Below are positions 32,649 to 40,410 of a stretch of DNA of 64,000 nt, piece by piece. This DNA is from CAWUEZ02 sp963921355. Its GTDB lineage: Bacteria; Pseudomonadota; Alphaproteobacteria; Thalassobaculales; Thalassobaculaceae. The notes below the pieces were generated by a model that had not been told where the DNA came from, made no database searches, and saw only the letters and a list, made by a program, of their open reading frames with translations. Where the stretch lies: positions 4,526,001-4,590,000 of the forward strand of contig OZ001190.1 of the NCBI GenBank assembly GCA_963921355.3, given 5' to 3'. The position numbers and the translations under genes were made by a program. The first letter of the stretch is position 1; every line of letters begins with the position of its first letter.

Positions 32649-32650
32649 GG

Positions 32651-32824
32651 TCAGGCGGCATCCTTCCGGCGCCCGCCCTGCTTCATCGCGTCAAGCGCCC
32701 TTTCGATGCGCTCGGCAATCGCCTCCATCCGCTTGTTGGTGTTCTCGAGTTCCTTCAAGCGCTGGACAAACTGCCGCTGCTGCGCCTGGGTTTGGGCGAT
32801 GACCTGGCCCACTGCTTTATCCAT
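32651..32824 (-). CDS. Small coiled-coil protein between terminase and portal
   Basis: 57 residues from ATG 32824 to TGA 32651. Composition is almost all helix formers with heptad spacing (AQTQAQQRQFVQRLKELENTNKRMEAIAERIE), ending QGGRRKDAA. It fills the space between the terminase and portal genes with two- to ten-base gaps. Too short for a family call; it could be a structural or assembly helper. Confidence 0.6.
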   Translation of the reverse strand: MDKAVGQVIAQTQAQQRQFVQRLKELENTNKRMEAIAERIERALDAMKQGGRRKDAA

Positions 32825-32834
32825 CGATTACCCC

Positions 32835-34157
32835 TTATGTGACCCAATCCAGGTTGCGCTTTGGCTTCGCCTTCTTGACCGAGCGCGACTGCACATGGTC
32901 ATAGCCAAGCGCCAGATATCGAAACCCGTCCGCCGGATGGCTTGCCCAGTTGTGGAGCGGTGCGGGCTTGAGCGTCTTCAGCTTGTCGTCCCACTCCGCC
33001 CGGTATTCACGAAGCGCCGATATCCCGTGTGCGCATTTCTGTTTGTCGAACCAGCACCGGGGCAACAGCGACCGCGCCGCCGCGATCCCGTCCTCTATCC
33101 GCATCTGCGGGACCACGTGGATGTGCTCCAGACCAAGACCCCGCAGGATTTCCTTACGGCTCCGTCTCGCACTCAGGTCCGTGACCTCAACGTCATGCGG
33201 CAGGATGTGCGTACCGTAGCGATAGCCGCGATCCGCCAAGACCTCGGCATAGTGGTCAAGCTCGACACCAGACGACGTGTAGAAATCGATGATCCGAATC
33301 TCACGCCCGACCACCTGGAAGAACCAGATGCTCGTGTGATCGGTGCGGCCAAGATCCCAAGCCGTGTGCACCAGCGCACCACCCTCACGAGGTACGCCAG
33401 TGATACGCCCGGCCTGATCCGCTTCGTCCATCTGGAGCGCGTAGTACGCACCCAAGACGGCGGCATCGAACGAGCAATGATATTCCTGCCGGAACAGCGC
33501 CTTGCCTAGCTCTGGGCCGTACTCACGGATGTATTCCCTTTCCTCACCCCGAAGCTGGTCAGGTGTGAACACGTCCGTCTTGCTCGCAGGCAGTCGCTCG
33601 GCAAACCAGTCCGGGTCATCAGCCGCTGCGTCGTAAGTGGTGCGTCCGTGGTTGTTACCGCGTGGCGTGTAGTTGAAGAGCGCCCAGCCACCGTTTTCCA
33701 GAAGGATCGGGCGGATGAAGGCCCATGATCTCGGGTCCGCCAGCGCCCATTCGGAGAAGGTCACACCAACCGGTGGCGCGCCAACCAAGCTGTCGTAGTT
33801 GTCAGATCCGACCACCTGCCACGTCGAGCCGTTGACGAAGACGATCATCATTTCCTGTTCGCGGGTGGTCCTGCGAATCTGGGGTGGAAACGCTTCGTCT
33901 ATTCGCCGCTTGCCCGTGTGCGGATTGATCGCGTCCCATATGGCCTTGCGGGCTTGGTTGGCCTGCGGAAGCATGTGCCAGTAGCCGCCGATACGGTCGA
34001 ACGCTGCCACGCTGTTCCACCGCAGGCAGAACTCATCCTTACCCGCCCTGCGGTGCCAGACAGCAACAGCCCGCTTGCCACCACTCTCCAGGTATCGCCA
34101 GACGCGTAGCTGATAGTCGCGGGGACGCCAGCCGCCCGCCGGTAGCTCAACCTCCAT
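32835..34157 (-). CDS. Terminase large subunit
   Basis: 440 residues. The ATPase has Walker A WHRRAGKDE (about residues 34-42) and Walker B VTFSEWAL, and the nuclease domain has AWDLGRTDHTSIWFF as its first metal-ligand motif and ASHPADGFRYLALGYDH near the end. It cuts concatemeric DNA and pumps it through the portal. It overlaps the small subunit gene by eleven bases. Confidence 0.9.
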   Translation of the reverse strand: MEVELPAGGWRPRDYQLRVWRYLESGGKRAVAVWHRRAGKDEFCLRWNSVAAFDRIGGYWHMLPQANQARKAIWDAINPHTGKRRIDEAFPPQIRRTTREQEMMIVFVNGSTWQVVGSDNYDSLVGAPPVGVTFSEWALADPRSWAFIRPILLENGGWALFNYTPRGNNHGRTTYDAAADDPDWFAERLPASKTDVFTPDQLRGEEREYIREYGPELGKALFRQEYHCSFDAAVLGAYYALQMDEADQAGRITGVPREGGALVHTAWDLGRTDHTSIWFFQVVGREIRIIDFYTSSGVELDHYAEVLADRGYRYGTHILPHDVEVTDLSARRSRKEILRGLGLEHIHVVPQMRIEDGIAAARSLLPRCWFDKQKCAHGISALREYRAEWDDKLKTLKPAPLHNWASHPADGFRYLALGYDHVQSRSVKKAKPKRNLDWVT

Positions 34158-34437
34158 CCGTGAAGCGGCGAATGTTGATGGTCAGGCTCCCGTCGACCGT
34201 CGTCTGCATCGGGAGAACCTTGCCCAGCAGGCCCATGAAAGCCGTGGGGTTCGTCTTCGCCTGGTTCTCCAGGTAGCCCACCAGGCCCTCCCGGTCACCG
34301 GCCTTCTCAGCCGCCTTCAGGATGGCGTCCTTGAGCAACGTGGTCGTCTTGTTCTTCGAGCCCTTGGGCCTGCCCTTGCCCGCTGCCGGGGGGCGGCGCT
34401 TCTCAGTAGACGCCACTTGTTTAGTGGTGTCGGCCAT
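34147..34437 (-). CDS. Probable terminase small subunit
   Basis: 96 residues from ATG 34437. The N-terminus RPPAAGKGRPKGSKNKTTTLLKDAILKAAEKAG is the basic, DNA-contacting start seen in a common small-subunit family, followed by LVGYLENQAKTNPTAFMGLLGKVLP. It directly precedes the large subunit in the transcript. This is the first gene of the late leftward operon. Confidence 0.65.
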   Translation of the reverse strand: MADTTKQVASTEKRRPPAAGKGRPKGSKNKTTTLLKDAILKAAEKAGDREGLVGYLENQAKTNPTAFMGLLGKVLPMQTTVDGSLTINIRRFTDGG

Positions 34438-34705
34438 GGTGCGGGTCCCCTTGAGATTTTCCGCTGGATGATGTCCCGCGCACCTAGGCGACTGCCGCCA
34501 CGACACGAGGCCGCGCCCTTGCCCCATCAGGCAAAGATTCGGCGCGCGGGATAACTGATGTCCGGGGCTTCCACCCGGTGCGCCTCTGCACCCCTGCCGG
34601 GTGTCTGGCTTGAAGGCTGGCGGGTCACTTTCTTCGCCCAAGCAGGTACTACGGTCAGGTATTTCCCCGCATCCCGACCCGAGGGCGAACCTTCAATTCT
34701 GGAAT
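34438..34705. other. Non-coding region before the terminase genes (possible late promoter and pac/cos site)
   Basis: About 270 bases with no convincing gene lie between the early-left terminator and the terminase small subunit. They contain an inverted repeat CCCGCGC (34475-34481) / GCGCGGG (34544-34550) and a short hairpin around TTGCCCCATCAGGCAA (34519-34534). Terminase recognition sites often sit here and the late operon must start here. No clear -35/-10 pair was seen, so late transcription may need a phage activator. Confidence 0.35.
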
Positions 34706-34730
34706 CAAAAACCCCGCACGTGGCGGGGCG
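34706..34730 (-). terminator. Rho-independent terminator ending the early-left operon
   Basis: On the minus strand GCCCCGC-CACGT-GCGGGGT, a GC stem with a short loop, is followed by TTTT. It begins one base after the stop of the DUF6362 gene and ends the leftward early transcript before the terminase genes. Confidence 0.8.
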
Positions 34731-34731
34731 G

Positions 34732-35256
34732 TCATGCTGCGTTTAGCTTGCCCGTGAGGCTGTCAAAAACACTCGATATTGTCAAATCTTTTTTCACGGC
34801 ACACAACATCTGGTCAATGGCGTGCCTGTGAAGGTATCGCGCGGTCTCGTGGCTGATCCCGACGTTGTCCCCCACGCGACGCCACCCCATGCCCAGGGCG
34901 CGGGCGAAGACGACAGCCCGCATCCTGGGTTGCTTCACAAAGTACAGCCACGGAATGACCGTCTCCGCTAAGTCGATCTCTCGCTTGGTCGGAGGCTCCG
35001 GTGTCGCTGTCGCTTGCGTCCAGCCGTAGCCGTGCCAATCCCTCACAACCTCTGGCCAGCCTGACCGCGCGTCGGCGGGGGCGCCATTCGCCGGGAAGCG
35101 TGTCCGCTTGATGATCTGCGCCACATCTCCCAGCAGAAAGCACAAGCGCTGTTCGTCGCTTCCTTCTGGTGGCCAGTGCAGGCGGGCACCCCGAAGACGT
35201 GCCCGTGTTTGGGCAGTGCCACGGTCGATGGTTTCGGCTGTCGCTCGACGGGGCAT
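34732..35256 (-). CDS. DUF6362 phage protein
   Basis: 174 residues from ATG 35256 (overlapping the previous stop; GTG 35259 also possible). It shows the family outline: EEGSDEQRL-like start, SGWPEVVRDW, REIDLAETVIPWLYFVKQPRMRAVVFARALGMGWRRVGDNVGISHETARYLHRHA. The last part looks like a sigma-factor region 4-type HTH, so a late-gene activator role is plausible, as is its place just before the late operon. Unproven. Confidence 0.6.
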   Translation of the reverse strand: MPRRATAETIDRGTAQTRARLRGARLHWPPEGSDEQRLCFLLGDVAQIIKRTRFPANGAPADARSGWPEVVRDWHGYGWTQATATPEPPTKREIDLAETVIPWLYFVKQPRMRAVVFARALGMGWRRVGDNVGISHETARYLHRHAIDQMLCAVKKDLTISSVFDSLTGKLNAA

Positions 35257-35429
35257 CACGCGGCCTCGCTCGGCAGGGGTGGCGGGGCGAGCTTGGCGAG
35301 ATACGCCGGATCTTCCAGCCGCTTGCCGTTCTCGACAGCCCCGAACACAGCCTTACGGCGCAGGTTTGCAGTGTCCCGTTGGCTGGTGTTTTGCCAAAAC
35401 TTGGGACGCTTTCTGGTTTCCGCCGTCAT
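35256..35429 (-). CDS. Small phage protein of unknown function
   Basis: 57 residues from ATG 35429; both ends overlap neighbours as ATGA/TGATG. Basic N-terminus (TAETRKRPKFWQNTSQRDTANLRRKAVFG) and proline-rich end (LAPPPLPSEAA). No domain recognised. Confidence 0.5.
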   Translation of the reverse strand: MTAETRKRPKFWQNTSQRDTANLRRKAVFGAVENGKRLEDPAYLAKLAPPPLPSEAA

Positions 35430-35725
35430 CGTGCGCACATCCTCGCTGTGTAGCTCCGCAAGATCGACTTCATGCGCTCGAATTCCTCCGGGGACTCGTA
35501 CACTCGGCGACTGGCTTTCTGTGCGCCGTGGATCACCGTCGAGTGGTCGCGATTGATGTGGCGTCCGATGCGCCCGTAGCTCCAGCCCAGCAGATCGCGA
35601 GCCATGAGGTAGAGAAGCTGCCGAGCGTCCGCGATGCGAGCCGTTCTCCGCTCGCTGAACACGTGGGAAACCGGGACATCGAACGCCGACGCCACTTCTG
35701 CCGCCAAAACGCTGAACCCCCTCAT
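35426..35725 (-). CDS. Stand-alone DnaA domain IV-like DNA-binding protein
   Basis: 99 residues from ATG 35725. Residues about 10-75 match DnaA domain IV: VASAFDVPVSHVFSERRTARIADARQLLYLMARDLLGWSYGRIGRHINRDHSTVIHG, with the RDHSTV signature that contacts the DnaA box. There is no AAA+ ATPase. It may bind DnaA boxes to recruit or block host initiation at the phage origin, or regulate early genes. Context with DUF1376 supports replication. Confidence 0.75.
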   Translation of the reverse strand: MRGFSVLAAEVASAFDVPVSHVFSERRTARIADARQLLYLMARDLLGWSYGRIGRHINRDHSTVIHGAQKASRRVYESPEEFERMKSILRSYTARMCAR

Positions 35726-35886
35726 GCCGGCGCCCTCCGTTCTACGCGGCGCAAAAAGCCCCTCGCCTCTTTCGCCGCAGCCGTGTCGTTGCGCTCCAAG
35801 CACCCCGCGATGTAGCCCCGCAGGTATTCCGCGATGTCCGCCGGGGTGAGCTCCTGGGCCTTTCGCATCACGTACTCGGGCGTCAT
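35722..35886 (-). CDS. Small helical phage protein
   Basis: 54 residues from ATG 35886 (ATGA overlap with the DUF1376 stop). Sequence TPEYVMRKAQELTPADIAEYLRGYIAGCLERNDTAAAKEARGFLRR is all helix. It is co-translated with both neighbours in the replication block. Function unknown. Confidence 0.5.
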   Translation of the reverse strand: MTPEYVMRKAQELTPADIAEYLRGYIAGCLERNDTAAAKEARGFLRRVERRAPA

Positions 35887-36707
35887 CTCGCTTCCTCCAG
35901 GATGTGTTTCGGAACCTGTGTGCGTGGGTCGTCGGGTGGTGGGCCGAACTGCGTTGACCATGAGCCGTCTTCATTCCAGCCACGCATTCGTGCTCGCCAG
36001 CGTGTCGTGTCGCTGTCGGCGTGCGTGCCAAGCTCGGTCGGGTCGCGCTTCGGCGGTCTGCGGAGAATTCGGGTGACGTAGGCGTTGGGTTCAGCGGCGC
36101 CGTTCGTCTGCGCCTCGACCAGCGCGGCACGGATGGCGCGGTCAGTGAAGCCGTCCTTGCGCCACTTGCCGATTAGCCCCCTCGCCTGCTTCTCGGTCGA
36201 GCCACCAGCGGTGAGGATTTCCAAGCCACCATCGAAAAGCCAATCTTGGTCGGACGGCGTCCCGTCTTTAGACGGAATACTGGTTGCTGGTTGATAGTTG
36301 TTAGTTAGCTTTTCGCCAGAAGAACCGGGCGGTTTATCGGGCTGTTGATTTTGTTCGCCTTTTCCGGCTGGCCGCCCACCCTTTGAACCGTTTTCTTGTG
36401 CGCTTTGGATTCGATTTGCTGCACGTTTGACTTCGTTTTGCGCGCGCTTTTGCGACAGTTTGCCGTCATCTGACAGGGTGAGCTTACCCACATCCAGCAA
36501 CGTACCGACGACTTTTCGCAAGTCGGCAGGGCGCATCCGAAGTAACCCCGCCAATCGCCTGTCGTCGTATTTGATGGCCTGCCCCTCTGACATGATGAGG
36601 GTGCAGACCATCCAGAACACGCCCTGTTCTACAGCGGTGAGCACGCCGCCCACACCAGACACGTACTCGTCCGGATAAAAGTCTAATCGGCGAACCTTCC
36701 CGCCCAT
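35883..36707 (-). CDS. DUF1376 replication protein (phage O-like)
   Basis: 274 residues. N-terminal DUF1376 domain: RRLDFYPDEYVSGVGGVLTAVEQGVFWMVCTLIMSEG and a winged-helix RRLAGLLRMRPADLRKVVGTLLDVGKL. A Lys/Gln/Pro-rich linker is followed by a second part with GGSTEKQARGLIGKWRKDGFTDRAIRAAL. Such proteins bind the phage origin and load the helicase. Neighbouring DnaA-type HTH agrees. Confidence 0.7.
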   Translation of the reverse strand: MGGKVRRLDFYPDEYVSGVGGVLTAVEQGVFWMVCTLIMSEGQAIKYDDRRLAGLLRMRPADLRKVVGTLLDVGKLTLSDDGKLSQKRAQNEVKRAANRIQSAQENGSKGGRPAGKGEQNQQPDKPPGSSGEKLTNNYQPATSIPSKDGTPSDQDWLFDGGLEILTAGGSTEKQARGLIGKWRKDGFTDRAIRAALVEAQTNGAAEPNAYVTRILRRPPKRDPTELGTHADSDTTRWRARMRGWNEDGSWSTQFGPPPDDPRTQVPKHILEEAR

Positions 36708-36709
36708 CG

Positions 36710-36928
36710 CTAATCGCGCCCGGTCTCGCGCGCCGCCTGTTGAATGGCAGCAACGATTGCGGGCGCGTACTCCAACGGGAACGCGATTATGTGGTCTTCC
36801 TCCTCGTCCCAGTGCTTTTGCTGCCGGATTGTGATTCCGCCCCCGGTGTTCGGGTAAACGGCAATCCCCTGTGTGCTTGGAACCACAACGCTCTCGTTGT
36901 CCTTGTTCCAGCGGAAGTCATCGCTCAT
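36710..36928 (-). CDS. Small phage protein of unknown function
   Basis: 72 residues from ATG 36928 (MSDDFRWNKDNESVVV). Beta-rich first half (SVVVPSTQGIAVYPNTGGGITIRQQ), then a helix (EYAPAIVAAIQQAARETG). Small proteins of this kind occur in early operons of many prophages of alphaproteobacteria. Function unknown. Confidence 0.55.
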   Translation of the reverse strand: MSDDFRWNKDNESVVVPSTQGIAVYPNTGGGITIRQQKHWDEEEDHIIAFPLEYAPAIVAAIQQAARETGRD

Positions 36929-36972
36929 GGATTCAGTTCCCCTTGGTTGAAAGTAACGGTTGAATGTCACCC

Positions 36973-37329
36973 TCAGACCTCCCGAAAGTCGATGTCTGGA
37001 TAATTGGCCAGCAGGATGGCGATCTTCATCCGATACAGCCGTCCTACGGGGTTCTTCGGGTCTCCGGTCGCCCTGCCCTTCTTCTCCTCGACAACCAGCT
37101 TGGGGTTGCCCTTCTCGCGGTATGTGAAGTCAGCGAGGTAGTAGAACCTGAGCTTGGCCGGTTCGGTCGGTGTCGATGCGTACAGCCAGAACCGCTGCTG
37201 GCGCTTCAGTTCGGATATCTCGCCCGCCGCCTCGCGCAACCGTAGTTCACGCCAGCGCCTCGCTTCCGCTTCGCTCTCAAAGCGGCAACCATCCATATGA
37301 ACGATGCGGTTGCCGTACTTAAGCCCCAT
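36973..37329 (-). CDS. DUF1064 phage endonuclease-like protein
   Basis: 118 residues from ATG 37329; an in-frame ATG nine bases earlier is possible. Family features: KYGNRIVHMDGCRFESEAEARRWRELRLREAAGEISELKRQQRFWL, then FYYLADFTYREKGNPKLVVEEKKG with D...E-x-K nuclease-like residues. DUF1064 proteins belong to the restriction-endonuclease-like fold and are thought to process DNA junctions. It overlaps the ParB-like gene by 11 bases. Confidence 0.75.
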   Translation of the reverse strand: MGLKYGNRIVHMDGCRFESEAEARRWRELRLREAAGEISELKRQQRFWLYASTPTEPAKLRFYYLADFTYREKGNPKLVVEEKKGRATGDPKNPVGRLYRMKIAILLANYPDIDFREV

Positions 37330-37978
37330 AGCGACCATCCATCACGGGCTTGTCGACTTCTGCGAGGAACCACTCGCGATCCTCTCGGGGTGCGCGGTTC
37401 CAAGCGTTCATCAGTGCTGTGCGGTAGGTGTTCGATACCTCCACCGGGTTCTTCTCGTCCGGTGGGGTTGCGGCTGGCTTCGGGTTCAGGACGCGCCGCA
37501 CGGTGCGGGAGCTCAGGCCCGTCTCTTCGGCTACCTTGGTGGCCACTCCTTTTTGATGTTGTGGCCCGGCCACTCGACCATCGGATAGACTGGTTGGACA
37601 CTCTGTCCGGGCAGTCTCCGCATCGTCATCCCTGGCCTGGACCAACTCGGCATATCGCCGGATTTGTTCGTCGCGCTGGTTTTTGGTCAGGTCGAGCCGA
37701 TGAAGGTTCTCGCTGATCTCCCACATTTCCCGCTCTAGCTCGTCCATCTCGACGAACACAGCGGGTATCTCATCGATATCCAGACGACGGCACGCCTCTA
37801 GCCGGTGAGCACCCGCTACCAAGACAACGGTCTCAGCGTCGGGCGACCACACGCTAATCGGCTGCTGAAGACCGATGGCCTTGATGCTCTCTGCCAAGCG
37901 ACCAACGGTCTCAGCTTTCACCGGGCGACGGCCCTGCGGGACCGTCACCGCGTCGGTGTAGACGGTCCCCACGTCCAT
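37319..37978 (-). CDS. ParB-like nuclease-domain protein
   Basis: 219 residues. N-terminal ParB/sulfiredoxin fold: LAESIKAIGLQQPISVWSPD, VLVAGAHRLEACRRLDIDEIPAVF, ENLHRLDLTKNQRDEQIRRYAEL. The middle has an HTH (VATKVAEETGLSSRTVRRVL). Phage copies act as regulators, nucleases or partition factors. It overlaps the second ParB-fold gene by one base. Which activity holds here cannot be told. Confidence 0.75.
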   Translation of the reverse strand: MDVGTVYTDAVTVPQGRRPVKAETVGRLAESIKAIGLQQPISVWSPDAETVVLVAGAHRLEACRRLDIDEIPAVFVEMDELEREMWEISENLHRLDLTKNQRDEQIRRYAELVQARDDDAETARTECPTSLSDGRVAGPQHQKGVATKVAEETGLSSRTVRRVLNPKPAATPPDEKNPVEVSNTYRTALMNAWNRAPREDREWFLAEVDKPVMDGRYGA

Positions 37979-38877
37979 CAGACGACCCTCGGGAGTCTGC
38001 CGCCCTCGAACTTGAACGCGCCGACCCTGCGGTTGCGTCGGCGGGCGTTCCAGGCGTCGATGATGAACGCCATCTCTTGAACACGGCTGACCGGATGAAG
38101 GGTGCTCGTCAGCCGGTCACGCAACTTGTACTCAGGCTCGGACTTCGACAGGAAGCCGACACCGGTCGCGACCTTCTCGAAGAACTCATCTGCCAAACGC
38201 TGGCTTTTCGTCGAGCACAGATAGTGCGCCGCGCAGGCAATCGACGGGTTCGGCATCTTGTGATGCGCAAACCACGTTGATGCGCGCGCGCTCCGATGAA
38301 GCCGGTCCGTATCGAGGGTCTGGTAGTAGTCGTACATCGGCGCCGGATCGCGCAAGGCGTTAGCCTTTGGCCCGGTGCTGGCGTGGATGGACCGGTCGTT
38401 CTCGTAGGCGTAGACCCAGCGAACGGCCGCCGCGACGACGTTCGGGTTCTTCACGCCGTTGATGCTGAAGATGTCGGAGGCAGTCCGTTTCTTGCCGATG
38501 TCGATGAAGGCGAAGACCTCATCGTCCGCCCCGAAGGCGACCCACGCTGAGATGGCCGCACCGCTTTCGACGACGGCGGAAAGGCGATGCTGCCCATCGA
38601 TCAGACGGGTGCCGGAAAACTGGATCGGCGTGAACGTCTCGCGCCACTGCCCCGCTTCCATCTGTGCGGCATAGTGCTTGACGGTGCCGAACGAGACCGG
38701 GCGATTGGCGGTGTTGTACTGAAGCATCGCTTCCGCCAGTTCCGGTGTGATGACCGACCGGATCGGCGACGACGGCGGGTTGTTGATCATCCAAGAGAGC
38801 TTCTTGACCGGAAGCGTGCTGCTGTCCTCGCTCCGGTTCAGTGTTGGTGCGGTGGTGGGCTGTTTCTGGAAAAGCAT
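37978..38877 (-). CDS. ParB/Srx-fold phage protein
   Basis: 299 residues. The core motif is VITPELAEAMLQYNTANRPVSFGTVKHYAAQMEAGQWRETFTPIQFSGTRLIDGQHRLSAVVESG, a ParB-like family found in phages, followed by FIDIGKKRTASDIFSINGVKN and a helical end. The DGQHRL box corresponds to the nucleotide-binding GxxR region of ParB. No HTH is obvious. Second of two ParB-fold genes in tandem. Confidence 0.7.
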   Translation of the reverse strand: MLFQKQPTTAPTLNRSEDSSTLPVKKLSWMINNPPSSPIRSVITPELAEAMLQYNTANRPVSFGTVKHYAAQMEAGQWRETFTPIQFSGTRLIDGQHRLSAVVESGAAISAWVAFGADDEVFAFIDIGKKRTASDIFSINGVKNPNVVAAAVRWVYAYENDRSIHASTGPKANALRDPAPMYDYYQTLDTDRLHRSARASTWFAHHKMPNPSIACAAHYLCSTKSQRLADEFFEKVATGVGFLSKSEPEYKLRDRLTSTLHPVSRVQEMAFIIDAWNARRRNRRVGAFKFEGGRLPRVV

Positions 38878-38905
38878 TCGCCTTCTCCGCTTCGTTTGAG
38901 AGAGT

Positions 38906-39008
38906 CCCCCACTGCCGAAGCAGCGGGGGAAGGTGTGACCCTGCGGTCGGGAGGAACACGGCGGGCCGCAGGGTCGGGCACGGGCGACAACCCTCCCGCC
39001 GCGTGTTC
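38906..39008 (-). ncRNA. Structured RNA leader with UUCG hairpin and interlocked stems
   Basis: Read on the minus strand, the 132 bases between the Cro-like and ParB-fold genes contain, in order: A (39008-38995), B GACCCTGCGG (38975-38966), A' (38965-38954), B' CCGCAGGGTC (38946-38937), and a hairpin CCCCCGCTGC-TTCG-GCAGTGGGGG (38929-38906). A pairs A' (12 bp, two-base bulge) and B pairs B' (10 bp perfect), giving pseudoknot or alternative pairing. There is no T run, so it is not a simple terminator. An antitermination (put-like) or attenuation element is the leading idea. Confidence 0.5.
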
Positions 39009-39009
39009 G

Positions 39010-39240
39010 CTAACTCTTGAAGTCGGTTTCGGTGCTCGCCACGTTGTGGGGCGTGGACGACCCTCGACCATCGCCGGGCTGTGTTGGCGCCAAAAGTTGG
39101 CGCGCTGCCAGGATGGTTTTCGTCGAAACATGACGACCCCCTTCCCAACGACAGACCGTCGCGTCGGTAACGCCCAGCCGTTCCCCGAACTGCGCCTGCG
39201 TCAGTCCCAACCGGTCCCGAATGGACTTGATTTCGCTCAT
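39010..39240 (-). CDS. Cro-like HTH repressor
   Basis: 76 residues. An XRE-type helix-turn-helix fills the first half: IRDRLGLTQAQFGERLGVTDATVCRWEGGRHVSTKTILAARQLL. The rest is short and polar. It is transcribed divergently from the CI-like gene 92 bases away, in the position of Cro. It would repress the lysogeny side and lead the early-left operon. Confidence 0.75.
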   Translation of the reverse strand: MSEIKSIRDRLGLTQAQFGERLGVTDATVCRWEGGRHVSTKTILAARQLLAPTQPGDGRGSSTPHNVASTETDFKS

Positions 39241-39247
39241 GAGTGAA

Positions 39248-39275
39248 AAATTACGTAAAGGTAATTCTTGGTCAA
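39248..39275 (-). promoter_or_regulatory. Early-left promoter with repressor operator
   Basis: On the minus strand TTGACC (39275-39270) and TAATTT (39253-39248) are 16 bases apart and face the Cro-like gene. The operator-like TTACGTAAAGGTAA (39251-39264) covers spacer and -10. It matches the two sites beyond the CI-like gene (TTACG-N4-CGTAA type) with one arm mismatch. Confidence 0.6.
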
Positions 39276-39331
39276 GCGAGAATTACACATACGGAGTTGA
39301 CGCAGCAGAAAACCGCGCAGAACTTCCGGGC

Positions 39332-39976
39332 ATGCGCATTGGGCAACGGATTCACAGTCTCAGGACGGCGCGCGGGCTCACACAGAAGGAGCTTGCGGAT
39401 GCCCTCGATACGTCAGGCGCCAACATCTCTCGTTGGGAAGCTGGCTCTCAACCGAGGCCAGAAACGCTGCGCAAAATCGCCGAATTTTTCGAAAAGAGTA
39501 TTGATGGACTCATCGGCAATCATCACGTGGATATGGATTCGCATGTTCGTGTGGTTGGGTATGTTGAGGCAGGCGTATGGGCTGAGACCTTTGAGTTTCT
39601 GCCTGATGATGTTTATGAGGCGCCCATTCCCAACAAGCCGAAATTCGAAGGTTCTTTCGGTCTAGAGGTCCGTGGACGCTCGATGGACCAGGAGTACCCT
39701 CCTGGCCACACGGTGCTTGTTTGTAAGCGCCTCATCGACATGCCCCGGGAACTCCAGCCCCAAGACCATGTCATCGCCGTGCGGCACCGGGCCGGAAAGA
39801 TGGAAGCTACCGTTAAGGAGCTTCGCATCGGCGAAGACGGGCGGCCCTGGCTGTGGCCAAAGTCGACCGACCCGCGCCACCAGCAGCCAATCCCCGTTGA
39901 GCCCGACGACTCGGACGAAGAAACCACGACAGAAGTCCACGCCGTCGTCATCGGCGCCTTCATAGAGCGACTCTGA
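39332..39976 (+). CDS. CI/LexA-type prophage repressor with S24 peptidase domain
   Basis: 214 residues from ATG 39332 (MRIGQRIHSLRTARG). HTH at about 15-40 (LTQKELADALDTSGANISRWEAG). The C-terminal S24 domain has the self-cleavage Ala80-Gly81 in YVEAGVW, nucleophile Ser117 in GRSMDQEYPPGH and general-base Lys162 in ATVKEL. RecA-stimulated self-cleavage would induce the prophage. Flanking operators share its palindrome. An upstream in-frame TTG/ATG could extend it by about 37 residues, but that would run through the operator. Confidence 0.85.
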   Translation: MRIGQRIHSLRTARGLTQKELADALDTSGANISRWEAGSQPRPETLRKIAEFFEKSIDGLIGNHHVDMDSHVRVVGYVEAGVWAETFEFLPDDVYEAPIPNKPKFEGSFGLEVRGRSMDQEYPPGHTVLVCKRLIDMPRELQPQDHVIAVRHRAGKMEATVKELRIGEDGRPWLWPKSTDPRHQQPIPVEPDDSDEETTTEVHAVVIGAFIERL

Positions 39977-39990
39977 AACCAAAAATTTTC

Positions 39991-40042
39991 ATACGCATGC
40001 GTAATTTCTTTGGTTGACAATCTTACGCTTACGTAATATCTC
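39991..40042 (+). promoter_or_regulatory. Early-right promoter with two operators
   Basis: TTGACA (40014-40019), 17 bases, TATCTC (40037-40042). Two operator-like dyads lie here: ATACGCATGCGTAA (39991-40004) upstream of the -35, and TTACGCTTACGTAA (40023-40036) filling the spacer. A repressor bound at the second would block RNA polymerase, as CI does at a lytic promoter. It drives the operon beginning at 40147. Confidence 0.65.
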
Positions 40043-40146
40043 TTTATCACAACGTCACGGGACGTTGCGCCGCCACCAAGCGGCTAACCCTCACAGATGA
40101 CAGGCGCCGGGGCTTCACAGTCCCGGCAGTCATCGGGGGAGAAGAG

Positions 40147-40410
40147 ATGAACAACCTGGCCCCGCAGCGCTTTCCCGGCACCACGCTCGCAGAAGACCGC
40201 AGCGCAGAGCTTGCCGATTATGCGGCCGACCGGATTGACCCGAGCTTTCAGCGCTTCATCGATTTGCTGAACGAGGCGCACAACGAATTCCTGACAGCGC
40301 GTAAGCACTCTACCGATATCGGTACATGCGAGTGGATGGACGGCGCGCTCTCCGACCTGATGAACGAGGCGGATAACCTGCGGGATACGGCTATCGGGGA
40401 GTTGGTGTGA
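40147..40410 (+). CDS. Early phage protein of unknown function
   Basis: 87 residues from ATG 40147, preceded by GGGGGAGAAGAG. Acidic and helical (EDRSAELADYAADRIDPSFQRFIDLLNEAHNEFL). First gene after the early-right promoter, 105 bases downstream of its -10, in a position where many phages place recombination or anti-host proteins. No domain recognised. Confidence 0.55.
   Translation: MNNLAPQRFPGTTLAEDRSAELADYAADRIDPSFQRFIDLLNEAHNEFLTARKHSTDIGTCEWMDGALSDLMNEADNLRDTAIGELV

Noticed and set aside
38906..38929. The UUCG hairpin as a terminator of the Cro-like gene.
   Set aside because: No T-rich tract follows; downstream genes on the same strand need readthrough.
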